Assembly (NCBI GenBank): GCA_021234155.1
Contig: JAJEKV010000237.1
Coordinates: 310,001 to 374,000, forward strand
From: Isoetes taiwanensis
Lineage: Eukaryota; Streptophyta; Lycopodiopsida; Isoetales; Isoetaceae
Length of the DNA: 64,000 nt
Direction of reading: 5' to 3'
The translations under genes and the position numbers were made by a program. Positions 1-12,207 of the stretch are shown piece by piece. The number at the start of each line of letters is the position of its first letter. Within the stretch, counting starts at the first letter, position 1. The notes beneath the pieces were generated by a model. It saw only the letters and a list, made by a program, of their open reading frames with translations. It searched no databases and was not told the origin of the DNA.

Positions 1-894
1 TCAAACCCAACCCTGCAAAACAAATGCAATACTGAATTCAGGAACAATAAAGGATTCTAATAATCCAAAATGGGAATGCGAATGTGAAGGACCTCCATCG
101 TTGCCATTGGAAGGAATCAGAATCAGAGAAGAAATCAGGAAACTTGGCTAAATGTATTTGCTTTATGCCTTTCATGAAATGGCATAACATCCACAGGTAG
201 ACCTTAACAAAGCTCTGACTATGGTGGTTTGTGCCTCCAGAACCTTGTATGTATTTTCGAAACTTCATGCAATTTTTCCCATTTCCCACGTCACATTTCT
301 TGCAAAAGACGAATTATCCTGTAGCAGAGAAATTTACTCGACATAACCGACTTCCTTCTCACACTGCAGAACCTAAGAAGCTAAAAAATCCACTGCACCC
401 GGCTAGGTATGGCAGAGCGGGGACGAAAAACGCACTGAGTTCTCATGCACTGAGTTCTTATGCACATTCCGATCCACCTGCAGCTCTACTCACCTTAGAA
501 ATCCGATTGTCCTGGCTTGTGTGCTCTTGAGCCGGCTGAGAAACCTGAAAAAAAAGATCATGAACTGAGTTTTTATGCACATTCCGATCCACCTGCAGCT
601 CCACTCACCTTAGAAATCCGATTGTCTGGCTTGTGTGCTCTTGAGCGGGTCACAGATTTGCTTGAGGCGCAACGAAAATGAGGCGAGCATAGTTTCGTAG
701 AAAACCAACCCACCGAAATGCAAATTTCGTCATTGAATGCTGGCGGGGCTATTCAAAACCCAGATTTAATTTCGTCAAGTGGCGGGGGAGTTGATGCCGG
801 AGGGGGGGCTGCAAGTTGAAGGGAACGCCGCATGCGGCGTTACATGCGGCGTTCCTGGCACAGATACCAAGACCCTCCAAAAATAAGAAAGAAG
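1..894. other. Non-coding flank with tandem repeat and palindrome
   Basis: No convincing gene. Positions 449-534 and 564-647 are two copies, 115 bp apart, of a segment beginning ACTGAGTT and ending GTGTGCTCTTGAGC. They differ by a few substitutions and one-base indels. An 18 bp perfect palindrome, AACGCCGCATGCGGCGTT, lies at 824-841, followed at once by a further partial copy of the same GCGGCGTTC word. The short frames across this stretch have no recognisable motif. Confidence 0.6.
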
Positions 895-1749
895 ATATAT
901 ATCAGAACCTTAGACTTAAGAGGTTAGATGAGATCAGACAAGATTAGCCCTCTTCTTATTTCAGTATCTGCAATTCAGGCGAGACTCATTGTCAGTATCA
1001 TTTTATCAAGAGATGTTTTTTCTTGTGTTTCTCTCTCATTTAGCTCTTAGTTCTTGGTTTTTTTCAAAATCCCGTCTCACACTCTTTGTTCAGGATCTGC
1101 CTGTTTGATCTATGGGCCCTCATCGAGGGATGTCTCATAGATGATCCCGAACTTGACAAAAACACCAAACACTGTCATCGATGCCCAGTCTTGACTCAAC
1201 TTTTTCTCCTCCAATATGTCAATTTTTTTGCAATGCCAAAGGCAAACCCACTCACGATCAGAGTGTCGAAGACATATGGAAGAGTTTGGAGCTTTAACTA
1301 TTCTTAATGAACACTCACAGCCTCAGATCAAATTCCACATTTTATTTTACCACGCTGCATGGAGCACCATATCAATGGCTCATGCCTAATAAGAGCCACT
1401 GGAAACAAAGTTGGCGAGAAATGATAGTAGTGTTTCTTGCCCATTATGGGTCCTTCGTGAATGATCAACATATTCTGAAGCAACCCAACGATACACAGCA
1501 ATAAACCTCTGAATCAGCACGGAGGAATACACATGCGCTCATCCCACACCTTTTCTACAGATAATGGTATTTCAAGTACAAACCACGCCCCAGCAATACC
1601 AACAAAATCCACAATAGCAAAAACCCAGAGGTCAATCTTCTCGAACTCTTTTATACACCACACACCAGAATAACAAAAACACTATTACATCACTTGTATT
1701 CGCACATTGAAGCTTCCTCTCTCTATCGCCTGCCTCTCTCTCTAAAAAT

Positions 1750-2035
1750 ACAAAAGAAAATTTTGCATACAGAGCTGGGGGTTAAGTTGCACAACGCCTT
1801 ATGAAATTATGCGAGCCGAATATGACATGATCCCACTAGAATGTGAACCTATGCGTAGCTCTTTGACATACTTGGTTAGAATGATGGGAACAGATGAAGA
1901 TAGTTACACTCAAATGGCTTTGAAAGAAACACTTGAAGTGGTTGGTATGCGGATGGCTTGATTTGATTGCATAAATGGGGGCTTTCTATTGAAGATCTGG
2001 TGCTCAATAAAAATAAAATTCATGACTGGGTTAGA
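1750..2035 (+). pseudogene. Plus-strand LINE fragment upstream of insertion, copy A
   Basis: Plus-strand frames encode KKILHTELGVK, then after small shifts an EYDMIPLE segment, then GWYADG and KWGLSIEDL. The same order of motifs occurs in the minus-strand LINE next door (KIFRTELEVKAQ, ECGMVPLE, GWYSDV, KWGLDCNDL). This is therefore the post-RT region of a related but distinct LINE on the opposite strand. It stops where the pentanucleotide tail of the minus-strand LINE begins. Its C-terminal part resumes near 3436. Confidence 0.7.
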
Positions 2036-2064
2036 AATGAAATGAAATGAAATGAAATGAAATG
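2036..2064. repeat. (AAATG)6 LINE tail, copy A
   Basis: Six AAATG units abut the 3' end of the minus-strand LINE. On that strand they read as a CATTT tail. The equivalent tract in copy B has 12 units. Confidence 0.9.
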
Positions 2065-3436
2065 TTTATATATAATACGTCTGCAGACCACCAGGTCTAT
2101 GAGACGTTCAAAAAACCGTACATTCAACATTGTAAAAAATATCTTCTAATGCATCTTCAGAAAGAAATGCATCAGAGCTCTTTTCATCTTCCTCTTTCTC
2201 ATTACCACCAGTAACCTTTAGCACTCTTCCTTTGTTCCATCATTTCAATTGTGGGCAGCGCAGGAGAACATGTGCCTCATCTTCAATTTCTCCCATAACG
2301 CATAATTTACACATTCTGAGCTCATGAGGTATGTTGCTCCATCTACCCACTTCCACTCCCAATCTGTGTGAACTGAGCCTTAGTCTACTAATTGCATGTC
2401 TACATTTCATTGACACCCCTTCACTCAAATATCCGGGTTGTTGAAGAGAAGGATTGATGAACTGTTTATAATATGCTTTCTTCACTTCTGGGACACACCA
2501 TGATCTCTCAATCACGTGTTCCTGTACCCAAGCCGTAATATCTCCACGTTGGATATGTAAATCATTACAATCCAATCCCCATTTTCTCATCCAAGCCTGA
2601 ACATCAGAATACCATCCTCTGCTCATCGTCGTATCCATGGCAATTCTCGGCAAACTTTCTTCATGCATATCCATTTGCAGTTTGCAAACATATTCAAGGG
2701 TTCTACACAAGGCCTCTACTTCTAGCGGTACCATGCCACATTCTGCCAGCATCATATCATATGGCGTTTGTGCCTTAACCTCTAACTCTGTTCTGAAAAT
2801 TTTCTTCTGAACCTTTTCTACTTTTTTCCAAGTCTCTTCAGCTATAGCCCAGGTGCCCACATCTCGCAGCCATACAACACAACAGTTTGTACAAGCATTT
2901 TGTATAACATTTTCTTTAATTCAAAATTCCAAATATCAGCCTTTGCACTTCTGCGTTGCATGTTGTATAAAGCCTTCAGCCCACCACTTACCCCTTTGAT
3001 CTACAGCTTGATTCCAGCTTGGAGTTTTATCCACCTGAATCCCCAAATATTTATATGAAACTATATCCACCTGCTCTCCTCTATAGAGAAATTTAAGATG
3101 CCCCACCTTAAGTGCCCCAAAAACAATCAATTTAGTTTTAGCCAAATTCACCTTCATACATTTATTGTCACAGAAAAGAGATAAGGCGTCTAAATGCTTC
3201 TGCATGCCTGCCACCGACCTGGATAGGATAACTATATCACCTGCATACAATAACATACGCAATGTATAGCATCCCAGGACCATACCATCTCCTCCAGATT
3301 GTGCCACCCAGTCTTCCAGCTGATCTATAAATAGTCCAAACAAAGTAGGGGACATAGGGCAGCCCTGTTTAACCCCCATGTTACCGCTCACCTCATCCGA
3401 TCCTACACCAGAATAGGGAAATGAAAGCTGTACCAA
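2065..3436 (-). pseudogene. 5'-truncated LINE: RT palm and C-terminal zinc knuckle, copy A
   Basis: Two minus-strand frames, 2936-3436 and 2240-2860, encode the second half of a non-LTR retrotransposon ORF2. The first has GVKQGCPMSPTLFGLF, the catalytic box as YAGD (YADD expected, so the first Asp is replaced by Gly), KTKLIVFG and YKYLGIQVD. The second ends in a CKLC...EDEAHVLLRC zinc knuckle typical of plant LINE C-termini. The apurinic endonuclease and RT fingers are missing, as in a 5'-truncated insertion. The two frames are separated by a shift near 2900. The element lies inside a plus-strand LINE. Family placement is secure. Activity is not possible. Confidence 0.88.
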
Positions 3437-3855
3437 GAGTGAAAGTTAGACCATGGTCCAAACCAGGGGTGGAAATGGGCATGTATAGGGAAACTATGAA
3501 ATCAAGTCTATGTGAAATGAGTTACTTGAGAGTGAGCATACCAGTAAAGAAGCAGAATGCAATTAATGCGGATGTTTGTACATCGTCTAAATGTGGAAGT
3601 GAGAAGATGTCAAGGTGTTGCATGAGCTTAGAGAATACAAGATATGCAATTCTAATGATAGAAGATGAGAAACATGCAATACTAGAATGCTTTGCATACC
3701 ACCATTTGAGGGAGAAATATGGTATCTTTGTTTCTAATACATATAATTTCTTTGATATGCCAGCTTTGGTAGTGGGTAGTTACCTATCTGAATTATTCAG
3801 TTTGAGAGAGATGTTAATAAAAACTATAAATACTAAGATTATTTATGTTGATTGA
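3421..3855 (+). pseudogene. Plus-strand LINE C-terminal fragment, copy A
   Basis: The 144-codon plus frame contains IEDEKHAILECFAYHHLREKYG. This matches the terminal zinc-knuckle pattern (C...EDE.H.LLEC..Y..LR..Y) of LINE ORF2 proteins. It is best explained as the remainder of the plus-strand LINE at 1750-2035, split by the minus-strand LINE. The first Cys pair is only partly recognisable. The annotated ATG is arbitrary, because the frame is a piece of a longer ORF2. Confidence 0.65.
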
Positions 3856-4850
3856 AAGAGAGATATAGGATGAGGATGAGCAACTATCTATGAAGTGTGC
3901 TTATCGTATAGTATATATTTCAATTTGAAGTTGTAATGAGTCTCACAAGATGGATTAAAACACTCTTCTTGACCATCATTCATTTAAATTGCGCCATGTC
4001 TATTTGAAAAGCATGCCACGTTTGCAAACCCCTTATCAACTGTAGTGTTGTGAAATAGATTTACTATCTTGCAAGAGTACAATTTTTAATCCATTTTTAG
4101 TAGATATTTTGACTATTACTTTGAATATAGGAAGGAAAGTGATGTTTTATTAGCACTTGCAGACAACTATGCACACAAAGATTGTTTATATCGTATTGAG
4201 ATAAGAGATTCATCCTAATTAGAATTTTTGAATGCATAGAAAAACAATAATTAGCCTTTTTTTTGTGTGGTTGGGACCATATGTTAATGATGCATTAATA
4301 AACAAATGGATACTTGTAACCATTGTAGACCATGCAGGTCATGTAGAGTTGCTAATTATAGTTGCCAACATGGCCTTTCAAAGCCAAAGCGTGATTTTAA
4401 GTCAAATTGCATTGCATCAATTAAGAACGTAATTCATTCTACTCACTTTAATTAGTATTCAAAAATTCTCAATGAAGTCAGTAAGCCCCTTGTTTTTGTT
4501 GATTTTTACAAAGATGAGCCTTCAATGAGAAAGACCTGGAAGACAAAAAATTATATATTAGCAGTTACGATGAAATCTAGGAGCATTGATGAGTAATATA
4601 AAATATGCGAGAATTGAAAATATGAAAAGTAAATTTGAACTTCATTGACTAATAAATAGTGTTAAAAGAGGCTTCCAGCAGAGCCAAAATATTATTATTT
4701 AACGAGAAAAGTAACGAGGTTCTGAATCTAGAGGTTTGATTTGGATGAAAAAGCAGAGCACCATGAAAATCGAACAAAAAATGCAAGGATTAAAAAATAA
4801 GACGCACATACTGTAGATAAATAAGAGCTAAATTAACTGAGGTTTTTTAA
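3856..4850. other. AT-rich stretch, one Cys-rich frame
   Basis: This is mostly AT-rich DNA with no recognised gene. In the plus frame at about 4306-4440, roughly 45 codons read QMDTCNHCRPCRSC then KSNCIASIKNVIHS before a stop. That Cys-rich linker faintly recalls the CCHH linker of Penelope-like elements, but no RT or GIY-YIG domain follows. The copy B counterpart is near 21517-21651. Confidence 0.3.
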
Positions 4851-4854
4851 GATA

Positions 4855-6470
4855 GAATGGAATGGAATAGAATGGAATGTATTTTTATCATCCACGGAGA
4901 CCAACTGGCCTATGGGACCCAAACAAAGAAAACAACAAGTGTATTAGCGTCAGGAATAGAAAATCCCTGCCCTGAAGGTTTTTCGCGGGAAAAACCTTCG
5001 TGGTATTAGGCATGCAGATAAACTATACAAAGTTGTACAAGAATATATTATGGTACGATTCAGCGTCGTGCCAGTGGACATAGTTGAATGTGTGTATCTA
5101 TGATCTCTTAAAGATATGATATCAATAAGCCCACAGAGGTCGTGTCTAGATGTATACTTACTAGCTGATTAGGCAGGAGTGAACATAGCGTGCCCGCAAT
5201 ATGGTCGTATGCTTGACAGTTTTGAAGGGCATGGCATTCATCCTCAATGGCTCCCTGCTGGCAACATTGACAAATCCTGTCCTTGCATGCCTCCAGGGTC
5301 TATCTGCCTATCTTCATGTGGAGGCGATACGCCCCTGTTTAAATGGAAGCTATTTCATGTATAAATATATACACAGGTAGCATTGTAGACCTCTTGTCAG
5401 CATGGGATTGATCTGTTGCTTGTAGTGTGCCATTTTGACATGTCTAGGGTGTCCACATCTGAGTTTGCTAATGAAGTAAGTATCAAGACACTGCCGCAAA
5501 TGCTGGTGGTCCTATTCAGTGTGGACCTATATGTACCTTTGCCTCTGCACATTCCATCGCGAGAACCATTGGACTCATTTCTCCTTCCAACGAGCTTTAA
5601 GACGTTGTTGCCCCAGTGCCATTGAATAAGCAAGTTTAGGGAGATTAGCATCATCCATATCTACCACTTTTGAAAGTAGATGATGTGGTGATCAATGCAA
5701 CCCTTTTGAGGGGCAAGAGACATGTTTCCGGTGAGCGGGATCCGATAAGGGATTGTGGACTTTACTCCAACCTAGGTGAGCTAAGAAGGCTTTTCTGCGA
5801 CTTACTCTAGGTCATAGGTGGCAAGTGATATTACCGGGCCCCAAACCTTGACCACATATAGGAGAAAAGACTCTACCAGTGCTCTGAACAAGTGTGGCTG
5901 ATGGCTCAGGCATATAGCTCTGCTTTATGACTGTTGTTCCACATGGTATATAGTGCTTTCCAGCCTGCTATGATGCGTAATCGAATAGAAGTGTCTCAGT
6001 ATATGGTTGAAGGGGACTGCACTTTTAGATACTTGTAGGTGGGGGCTATCTTTACATTTAGCCTCTGGTACATGAAAGAAGAAGTTCTTCGCCAGCGAAT
6101 GATGAGATAAGCAATGTCTTAGTCTTGGCTAAGTTGATGCACATACAGTGAACTGGAAAAAGGTGTCCAGAGCATCCAAATGGCGTTGCACGTTAGCTAG
6201 AGTGTAGGCTAAGAGATCCACATCGTCGGCATATATAAGCTGCCTAATTATGCGGTATAGGATCTAGGCTCCCCCTCCAACTTGTTCAATGAACCAATCT
6301 TCTAACTGTTCTATATACAGGCCAAAGAGCATTGGAGAGAGCGTGCATTCCCGGCGGACTCCAATGCTGCTGATAACAGTCTGTCCTGACAGTGTCAGCC
6401 TGCCTCAGCATACATCATACAACCTGTATTTCATAATTTGCAAATCCGTAGGGGCCCTTAACTACCTCAT
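4855..6470 (-). pseudogene. Second degenerate LINE, copy A
   Basis: A minus-strand LINE relic with frameshifts. An RT piece near 6290-6345 reads SPMLFGLYIEQLEDWF. The intact catalytic box QLIYADDVDL is at about 6212-6241. A CQCC...IEDECHALQNC zinc knuckle is at about 5195-5275. Near the 3' end is a perfect 11 bp hairpin (4974-4999, stem GAAGGTTTTTC, loop GCGG). The GGTCCCATAGGCCAGTTGGT terminus is followed by an imperfect (GAATG)n tail at 4855-4880. The terminus resembles that of the ORF1-only element at 7383-8497, so both belong to one LINE clade. The copy B counterpart is about 22065-23640. Confidence 0.8.
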
Positions 6471-6594
6471 TCTACATTGGAACCTCGGGCTTCCACATTA
6501 GCCTCTAAAGTTGTTTTCTCCATTAGCCTCTAAAGAAAATTGTGAATCCATGCCATACTACAGTCGGAGGAACGAGAATGATACTCTCTAGAAC

Positions 6595-6947
6595 GTGAGA
6601 AAACTGCTTGCAATGTTCTCGAAGACTTGCATTCTTGAGGAAGTCAATGTAGAGATTGAAGCGTTGACGGGAAAGCAGGTCTTCTACCCTAGATTTGTCA
6701 AGACACGGAGACGCAGTTTCCGGGATGTTACAATTGCAAGGAAAATATCATTCTCCAAATGCGACATATGTGAAGTTATTCGCACGAAGCTGTTGAAGAC
6801 CAAAGATGTGGCAGAAAGGAACATACTACATGAACAGAGGACACTAGAATGGAACACATTTCCTGTCCTACACAGATTGGTCATGGAGGGTGTACTCCCA
6901 TAGGCATCCACGGGAAGCGGTGTGTATCATTCATGACAAGATGGACC
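6595..6947 (+). pseudogene. 5' part of DUF7869-like transposon-associated gene, copy A
   Basis: A 102-codon frame contains FSKCDICEVIRTKLLKT and the heptad-like DVAERNILHEQRTLEW. A frame-shifted continuation reads RHPREAVCIIHDKMD. From memory of the family this is the N-terminal half of large proteins that carry a DUF7869 region. They are common in repeat-rich algal and plant genomes and are suspected transposases. The frame is cut at 6948 by the hAT-like insertion, and copy A never reaches the C-terminal half. The family name is from memory; the duplication with copy B is direct observation. Confidence 0.5.
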
Positions 6948-7382
6948 CATGGAATAATTTAAGGGCTAAACTTAGCTATTTGGCGATTTTTGAGCACATT
7001 TTCAAAAAAAGATGGCTAAAGTAACTGGAAAAAACTAGGAAAAAAAATATAATTTTAGCTTAACTTTTTTCGGGACTGTGCCAACCCTGGAGCTCTTTAG
7101 CCAAACACTAGAAAGTAAGAGAGTGAAATTTTGTATTGTTTAGCTAAACCATAGAAACTTTTGGAATGAATTTCGGGCTAGTTTAGCTAATATCATTCTA
7201 GTTTATATGAAATATATGATTAGTAGTTTAGTTTCTAGCATTATGAATTAATTTCAGTCCTAGACTTTGCTAATTAGCATTGTTTTAGAATGTTTTCACA
7301 AAGAAAATGACTAAAATAAGTGGAATATATTGAAAACAAAAGTATAGTAATTTGGCTTAATATTTTCTGTTGGTCACACTAT
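6948..7382. mobile_element. Truncated hAT-like non-autonomous element, copy A
   Basis: The left end (CATGGAATAATTTAAGGGC) follows GATGGACC. It is identical in position and sequence to the complete element in copy B (24128-24733). The copy A version is cut at 7382, where the ORF1-only LINE begins, so the right terminal repeat and second target duplication are absent here. Confidence 0.75.
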
Positions 7383-8497
7383 TCTAGTGCAAAGTCCCAC
7401 GCCATGACCAGACGGACTCGATGTAAAAATTCTAGTGCATCCAGTGGGGACCTTCTAAAGCAGTTTCTCGAAATTAGAGACCAATTGAGCCCACAGCTCT
7501 CACTGTCAGAACATGATACGTTATCGCCTGCCTTGGAACAGATGATGTTTGCTCCCACTGTCATGATGGAAGCTAAGCAATTCCTTCAAATACTGATTAT
7601 AGTTTCTTCGAAGACTCTGCCGAATTGCCCTACAGAGCCACCACCATCTCCCAGGCCGCAGTGCACAGATGCCAGTATGCAGGCTGACTTAGACCCGGAC
7701 AGGCCACAATGCACAGATGCCAGTCTGCAGACTGATCTAGAGCCACACATGAGCGCAGATGCCATGACCCAGACAGGTCCAGCCTCATGCAAGGATACCA
7801 TAATGATTGATGCCCAGATACCTCCACATTCAGCAGACACGAATTGTGACAGGCAAGGGGGGCAGGTTCCATCTTCCATGGATGGTCTCGAGCAAGATAG
7901 AGGCCTCAATCTGCGTATAGTAGGGCTACCTGAAACAGATTCTTGCCCAGACACCTCACAAGCCGTGAACTTTTTCACAGATGTCATGCACATACAGCAG
8001 CCTAGTATCGCCATAGCTCGATAAGTTGGGACCCAGAGATCGGATCGACCACGTCATATGGTTGTGCGCTTCAGCACCTCTCAGGACAGACTGTATGTGC
8101 TGCAGCACGGCAACCATTTAAAGAATACTAGTTTCTCCGTTCAGGCGGATCTCTCCCCGATACAGTCGACGGGGGGAGTTGTGTAAAGTCCGAGAGGCTC
8201 GGCTGCAGAAAAAGTGGGCAGTGTATAGGGGCGGCACGGCTATCATCCGCGACCAGTGGCCTGAGAACCCCTGGCTGGGATATTCATAGTGCTTTCAGCA
8301 TACATTAGTTCTTTTCGCTATTTCTTCTTGCTATTTTATTGGTATTTTGTCACGCGGCTTAGTCCCTATGACGTGTTCTGTTTGGGCTTAGGCCTTTTGT
8401 TTTGTTGGGGGCTCATGCCCTCCTTCTTTGTTCTGGTCCCATAACCCGATTGGGTTCTCGTGGACGATAAAAAACTCTTATTTTATCTTATCTTATT
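7383..8497 (+). mobile_element. ORF1-only LINE (half-LINE)
   Basis: A 1.1 kb element holding a LINE ORF1-like frame from ATG 7404 followed directly by a LINE 3' terminus, with no ORF2. The protein has two CTDASMQ-type repeats (about residues 80-115). It then shows GLNLRIVGLPE, RPRHMVVRFSTSQDRLYVL, and after a shift KKWAVYRGGTAIIRDQWP, matching the RRM/C-terminal nucleic-acid-binding part of L1-type ORF1 proteins. Defects are an in-frame TAA at 8021-8023 and a shift near 8185. The 3' end has GGTCCCATAACCC...GTGGACGATAAAAA and a TTATC-type tail (8475-8497). It resembles the mammalian HAL1 arrangement. A deletion derivative is equally possible. Confidence 0.72.
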
Positions 8498-11400
8498 GGG
8501 GCCTTTGACAAACTAAACTAAAAGAATGTCTATTGCAATATTTCCCTTCCCTTAAAGATAACATTTCTCAAAATCAATAGTGCCATTTAATCCGTTACAA
8601 TGCAACACAATAAATCTCCAACAAAAAGTTGAATATAATACTTTATAACAGAACCAATAGTATACTGCTCAAAATGCTTACAGATACAACAGTTTTCTGA
8701 GCGCTAAGTTGGTGGTGAGCAAGTCACAGGCAGTTCGCAGGTCCTTTTGAGTCGAATAAGCAGGTGAACTAGACCTCAGGGTAGCACTACCTTACACTAT
8801 CAAGATGGATTTTATATATCTTTACCTAATAGGATGTTGCTAGACCAAAATTGGGTTGCTCAATACAATCCAAGACTTCAAGGCTCTCTATTTCTCATGG
8901 TTGTTCATGAGAATTTTACAGTTCTGCAGCAAGTTTTTTTACTCTTTAATGCTCTTAAACTTACTCCTCCTTTGCTGCCTAGAGTCTCCCACAAGTCGTT
9001 CTTCAAGAACACATGGCTTCCTCCAATGCAGGTCTATCTGACTGAGATGGAAAAATAAATCGTAATTCCCATCATCAAAATGTGAAATGGATAGATTACA
9101 AATGAGATTGCAAATCGAGAGATACAGCAGAGGAGGAACATAAATTAAAAAACAAACAAGAGAGAGACAATCACGAAACATTTGCAGAGTCCGCTGTAGG
9201 GCATTTTATGTGTGTATTTATCAAAAACACTGAGCAGAGAGCCTCTGCCCGTTGCACCATTCCTTCCTACCAAAAAAAGAGACAAAGAAGGGAAAAAATG
9301 AACAATAAACCATTGATATTCTTACCTTTTTTTTGGGAACTTATCGGGAACACCGTTCCCAGGTAGCAAGCCGTCCGGAACTGGGACTTGGCGTTCCCAG
9401 AATGCAAAACCCTAGGGAACAGGTTCGAGGAACGCATTCGGAACAACATTCCCCGTAACTATGCATCAAACTGGCCCATCCACCGTCATTTTTCTATCAT
9501 TTTTTATACGGATACAACACTTTAATCATGAACAATCTTATATTATCCAGTATCTTTTCCACAATTGCAGAACCTTATGCATTGCAACAAATCTTACATA
9601 ACCTCTACTTCATTTGCATGTTGCACTTCAAACACAACTACTATTATCTCGAAATACAAAATATCTCAAACACTAAACCATATAGTTTCTAGAAAAGCAT
9701 ACATATATTAGAACATGTGCCTCTTCTAAACGACTAATAAAGGTTTATATAAGTGCAAGCTTGTATAAGTTTTGGACTTGTGACCATCCCCCATTCTTGG
9801 CTCTTATACATATGCCTTTGAAAATTCTAATGATGTTATGTGACAAAAAAGATGGCAATTTAAAGAATAATGTGGATTGGTATAATTATCAAAAGCAAGT
9901 TCACATGTTTCATCACTTGTTGCACCATATTTATTATTTTGAACCTAGTTTTGTGAAAATGTAACCATTTCTATGCAAAGTAATCAAAAGTGCCTTTTTT
10001 AGTTTTTTTTTTTTTTTTTTTTAGCAGGCTTGCCTTACCTAACCTGATGTGCAAAGTTTTCTGAATTCTTAGCCTGGCCACGTGTAAGGACATGTTATCT
10101 TACACGTCCAAACCTTTTCTCGCATTTTTTTCCCCTCTTTTTTTTTTTTAAAGCACAGGTGACATAGGTCTAAACTGTTAAATCTTGCTTTTTTTCAAAT
10201 CGATGGCCACCAAAATCAGATAAGCCAAAAAGACACTAAGATGTGATTTATCACAAATCATTGTGTGCCACATACTGTTGGACAAAGTCTACGGAATACA
10301 ACTAGTTTTCTATTAAGTCAATGGAAAGTTCCACCTCTAAACCCCAGGGGGTGCACCTATCATATAAGGGGTACCTCATGTGCCTACAAGGGGCCGCCAA
10401 AAACCCCCTTGTATATGCCTTAAAAATCTTTCAAAAACCCCCATTTCAGCCACATAATGAACCAGAGTCACCTAAAAAAAGCTCCCTAAGTAAGAGTATA
10501 TGTATGGTTCAAGCCCAATATAAACACTTTTGGGCCACTCACCTAAATTGTACGGCTATAACTATATGAACCTCCTTTGCTCTAAACACAAGATATCCGA
10601 CTGACCAAAGTAACCATAGAAAATTTTTCGATGAGACCCCAAAAGTTTGCCCAACATTGGTGCCGCGTTAACTTAACTTGCATTTGTTTCTTACTCTCGA
10701 CCCCAATCTCATAGACTATGCTTTAGAATTTCGATACAGACGTTTCTATCATTTTCGTGGATTTTCAGACCTGGGATCTGGTTTCAAAATGATGCAAGCT
10801 TTCTTTTGTGAAAAATCACTGTGTAAGATGCCAGCACATTTTGTAATTGAAGTCGGGAAAATCACAGGTTAAAGAGTTTACACGATTCGTAAGCATACAC
10901 AAGCGTCAGGTTTGGCGACTTCGAAAAAAAGGGCTTTAATATAGTAAGATGAGGGAGCAACACCACTAATCTTGTGACCACTAGAATTACTTCTTTTTCC
11001 ATGCTTTTTTTTAACCCCAGAAGTGAAAATTCCATCCAAAATAACGAGCCATGGCTCCAACGCATGCCCATATGCATGCCAAAAATGGACTCTAGAAACC
11101 AAGTCCAATGAAGAAAATAAGTTGGGAGAGCTTTGGGCTATTTCATCCCGGCTTATTGATGCGGTGCATGTTCTTCAATTTTCCAAAAGGAATTGCATTC
11201 CCTTTAGATGTTTGAGCTACCTGATAACCTTGGCTTTTTGCTTGAAGCACTCAAAAAACACGATCCATGAACTAGCCTGAAGATCAAGAGATAAAGTTAT
11301 TCTATGAGGAAGGAAATATTGAGGTGTAGTAGCTCTCTTTAACATTAAATTTTCATAAGGTAATTTTAATTGGGTTTCCATTTGCATTAAATGTTCGATT

Positions 11401-12200
11401 AGGGTCCAATCAACTAAGTAACTGTGTTTAACCCCTTACATCAGCAGAGACAAGTTGAAGCTTCTCTTTCATTGGGTCTTCCTAGTCAGAAACCTTGTTT
11501 TTGTTCTTCTTATAGTTTATAAACCATGAAAGCAGGCCTCACAATCTTGTGCCAACAACTACTACCCCCAATGTTGCTTGAATACTCTCTCAGAATAGAT
11601 ATCTCTTTGCCATTGACTGGGAATGGGGTTTAGAGTTCCTATAATAATGCTCTATTCTTCTATCATGCCTCACCTTATTATATTCTAAACTCTAACCCAG
11701 CTTTTTTGATATTGGTCTTGGAAACCCATTTGGCTCTAGAAATAATCTGTCTTGTTATTTTTAACCAATATGTTTTATACAGCAGAGACAAGTTGGACAC
11801 CAGACATGAGCAGTAAACCATGCAAGGATCTTTAATGGAAGAAATGAGTAGCCCATATAGTTTATAAACTATGGAGGTAGTGCCCCACAAACTTGTGCCA
11901 ATCCTTTAGAGCCTTATTTTGAAGTGACAAACAAATTATCAGACAATAATTTCTGCCAATATAAAAATGTGTATCAGCCATCTCATGAAATACTTGCCGA
12001 GCATTTTCAATTTGGAGTACATATTAAAAATTTCAAAGAGTGAAGAATTTAGGGATGCAAGGTTGATCAAATGTGCAAAGTAGGAGCTGAGCTCAGAACT
12101 GTTAAAGGTAGATGTTGAGCTTGGATGAATGTCTGGACTCTAAAACAAACAGCTGACAACCCTACATATGTTTTAGTTTGCATGAAGTGTAGATAAGGGG
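8498..12200. other. AT-rich intergenic DNA
   Basis: No supported gene. Notable items are a cluster of GGAAC/GTTCC pentamers at 9337-9453 (at least eight in both orientations), a poly-T run at 10003-10022 and another T-rich run near 10138-10150. Frames here are short, lack motifs and have no splice-consistent neighbours. The G-run-rich stretch at 10340-10440 encodes nothing recognisable. Confidence 0.5.
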
Positions 12201-12207
12201 CACATAA

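Larger units (their letters stand above)
895..7382 (+). repeat. 6.5 kb direct duplication, copy A
   Basis: This matches 18100-24562 nearly base for base in the same orientation. Similarity begins in an ATATATATCAG run, where the upstream flanks are unrelated. It ends at TTGGTCACACTAT, after which A continues into an ORF1-only LINE and B continues into unbroken hAT-like sequence. Copy A lacks about 15 bp present in B near 18219 and keeps 26 bp (about 6333-6358) missing from B. The segment is a mosaic of LINE fragments plus the 5' part of a DUF7869-like gene, not a single recognisable element. Confidence 0.93.

Noticed and set aside
5397-5654. Overlapping open frames on both strands within the second LINE
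   Set aside because: Both are explained by the degenerate LINE C-terminal region; neither matches a separate protein.
7586-8014. 142-codon minus frame opposite the LINE ORF1
   Set aside because: Antisense shadow of the ORF1 frame, caused by its codon composition; no motifs.
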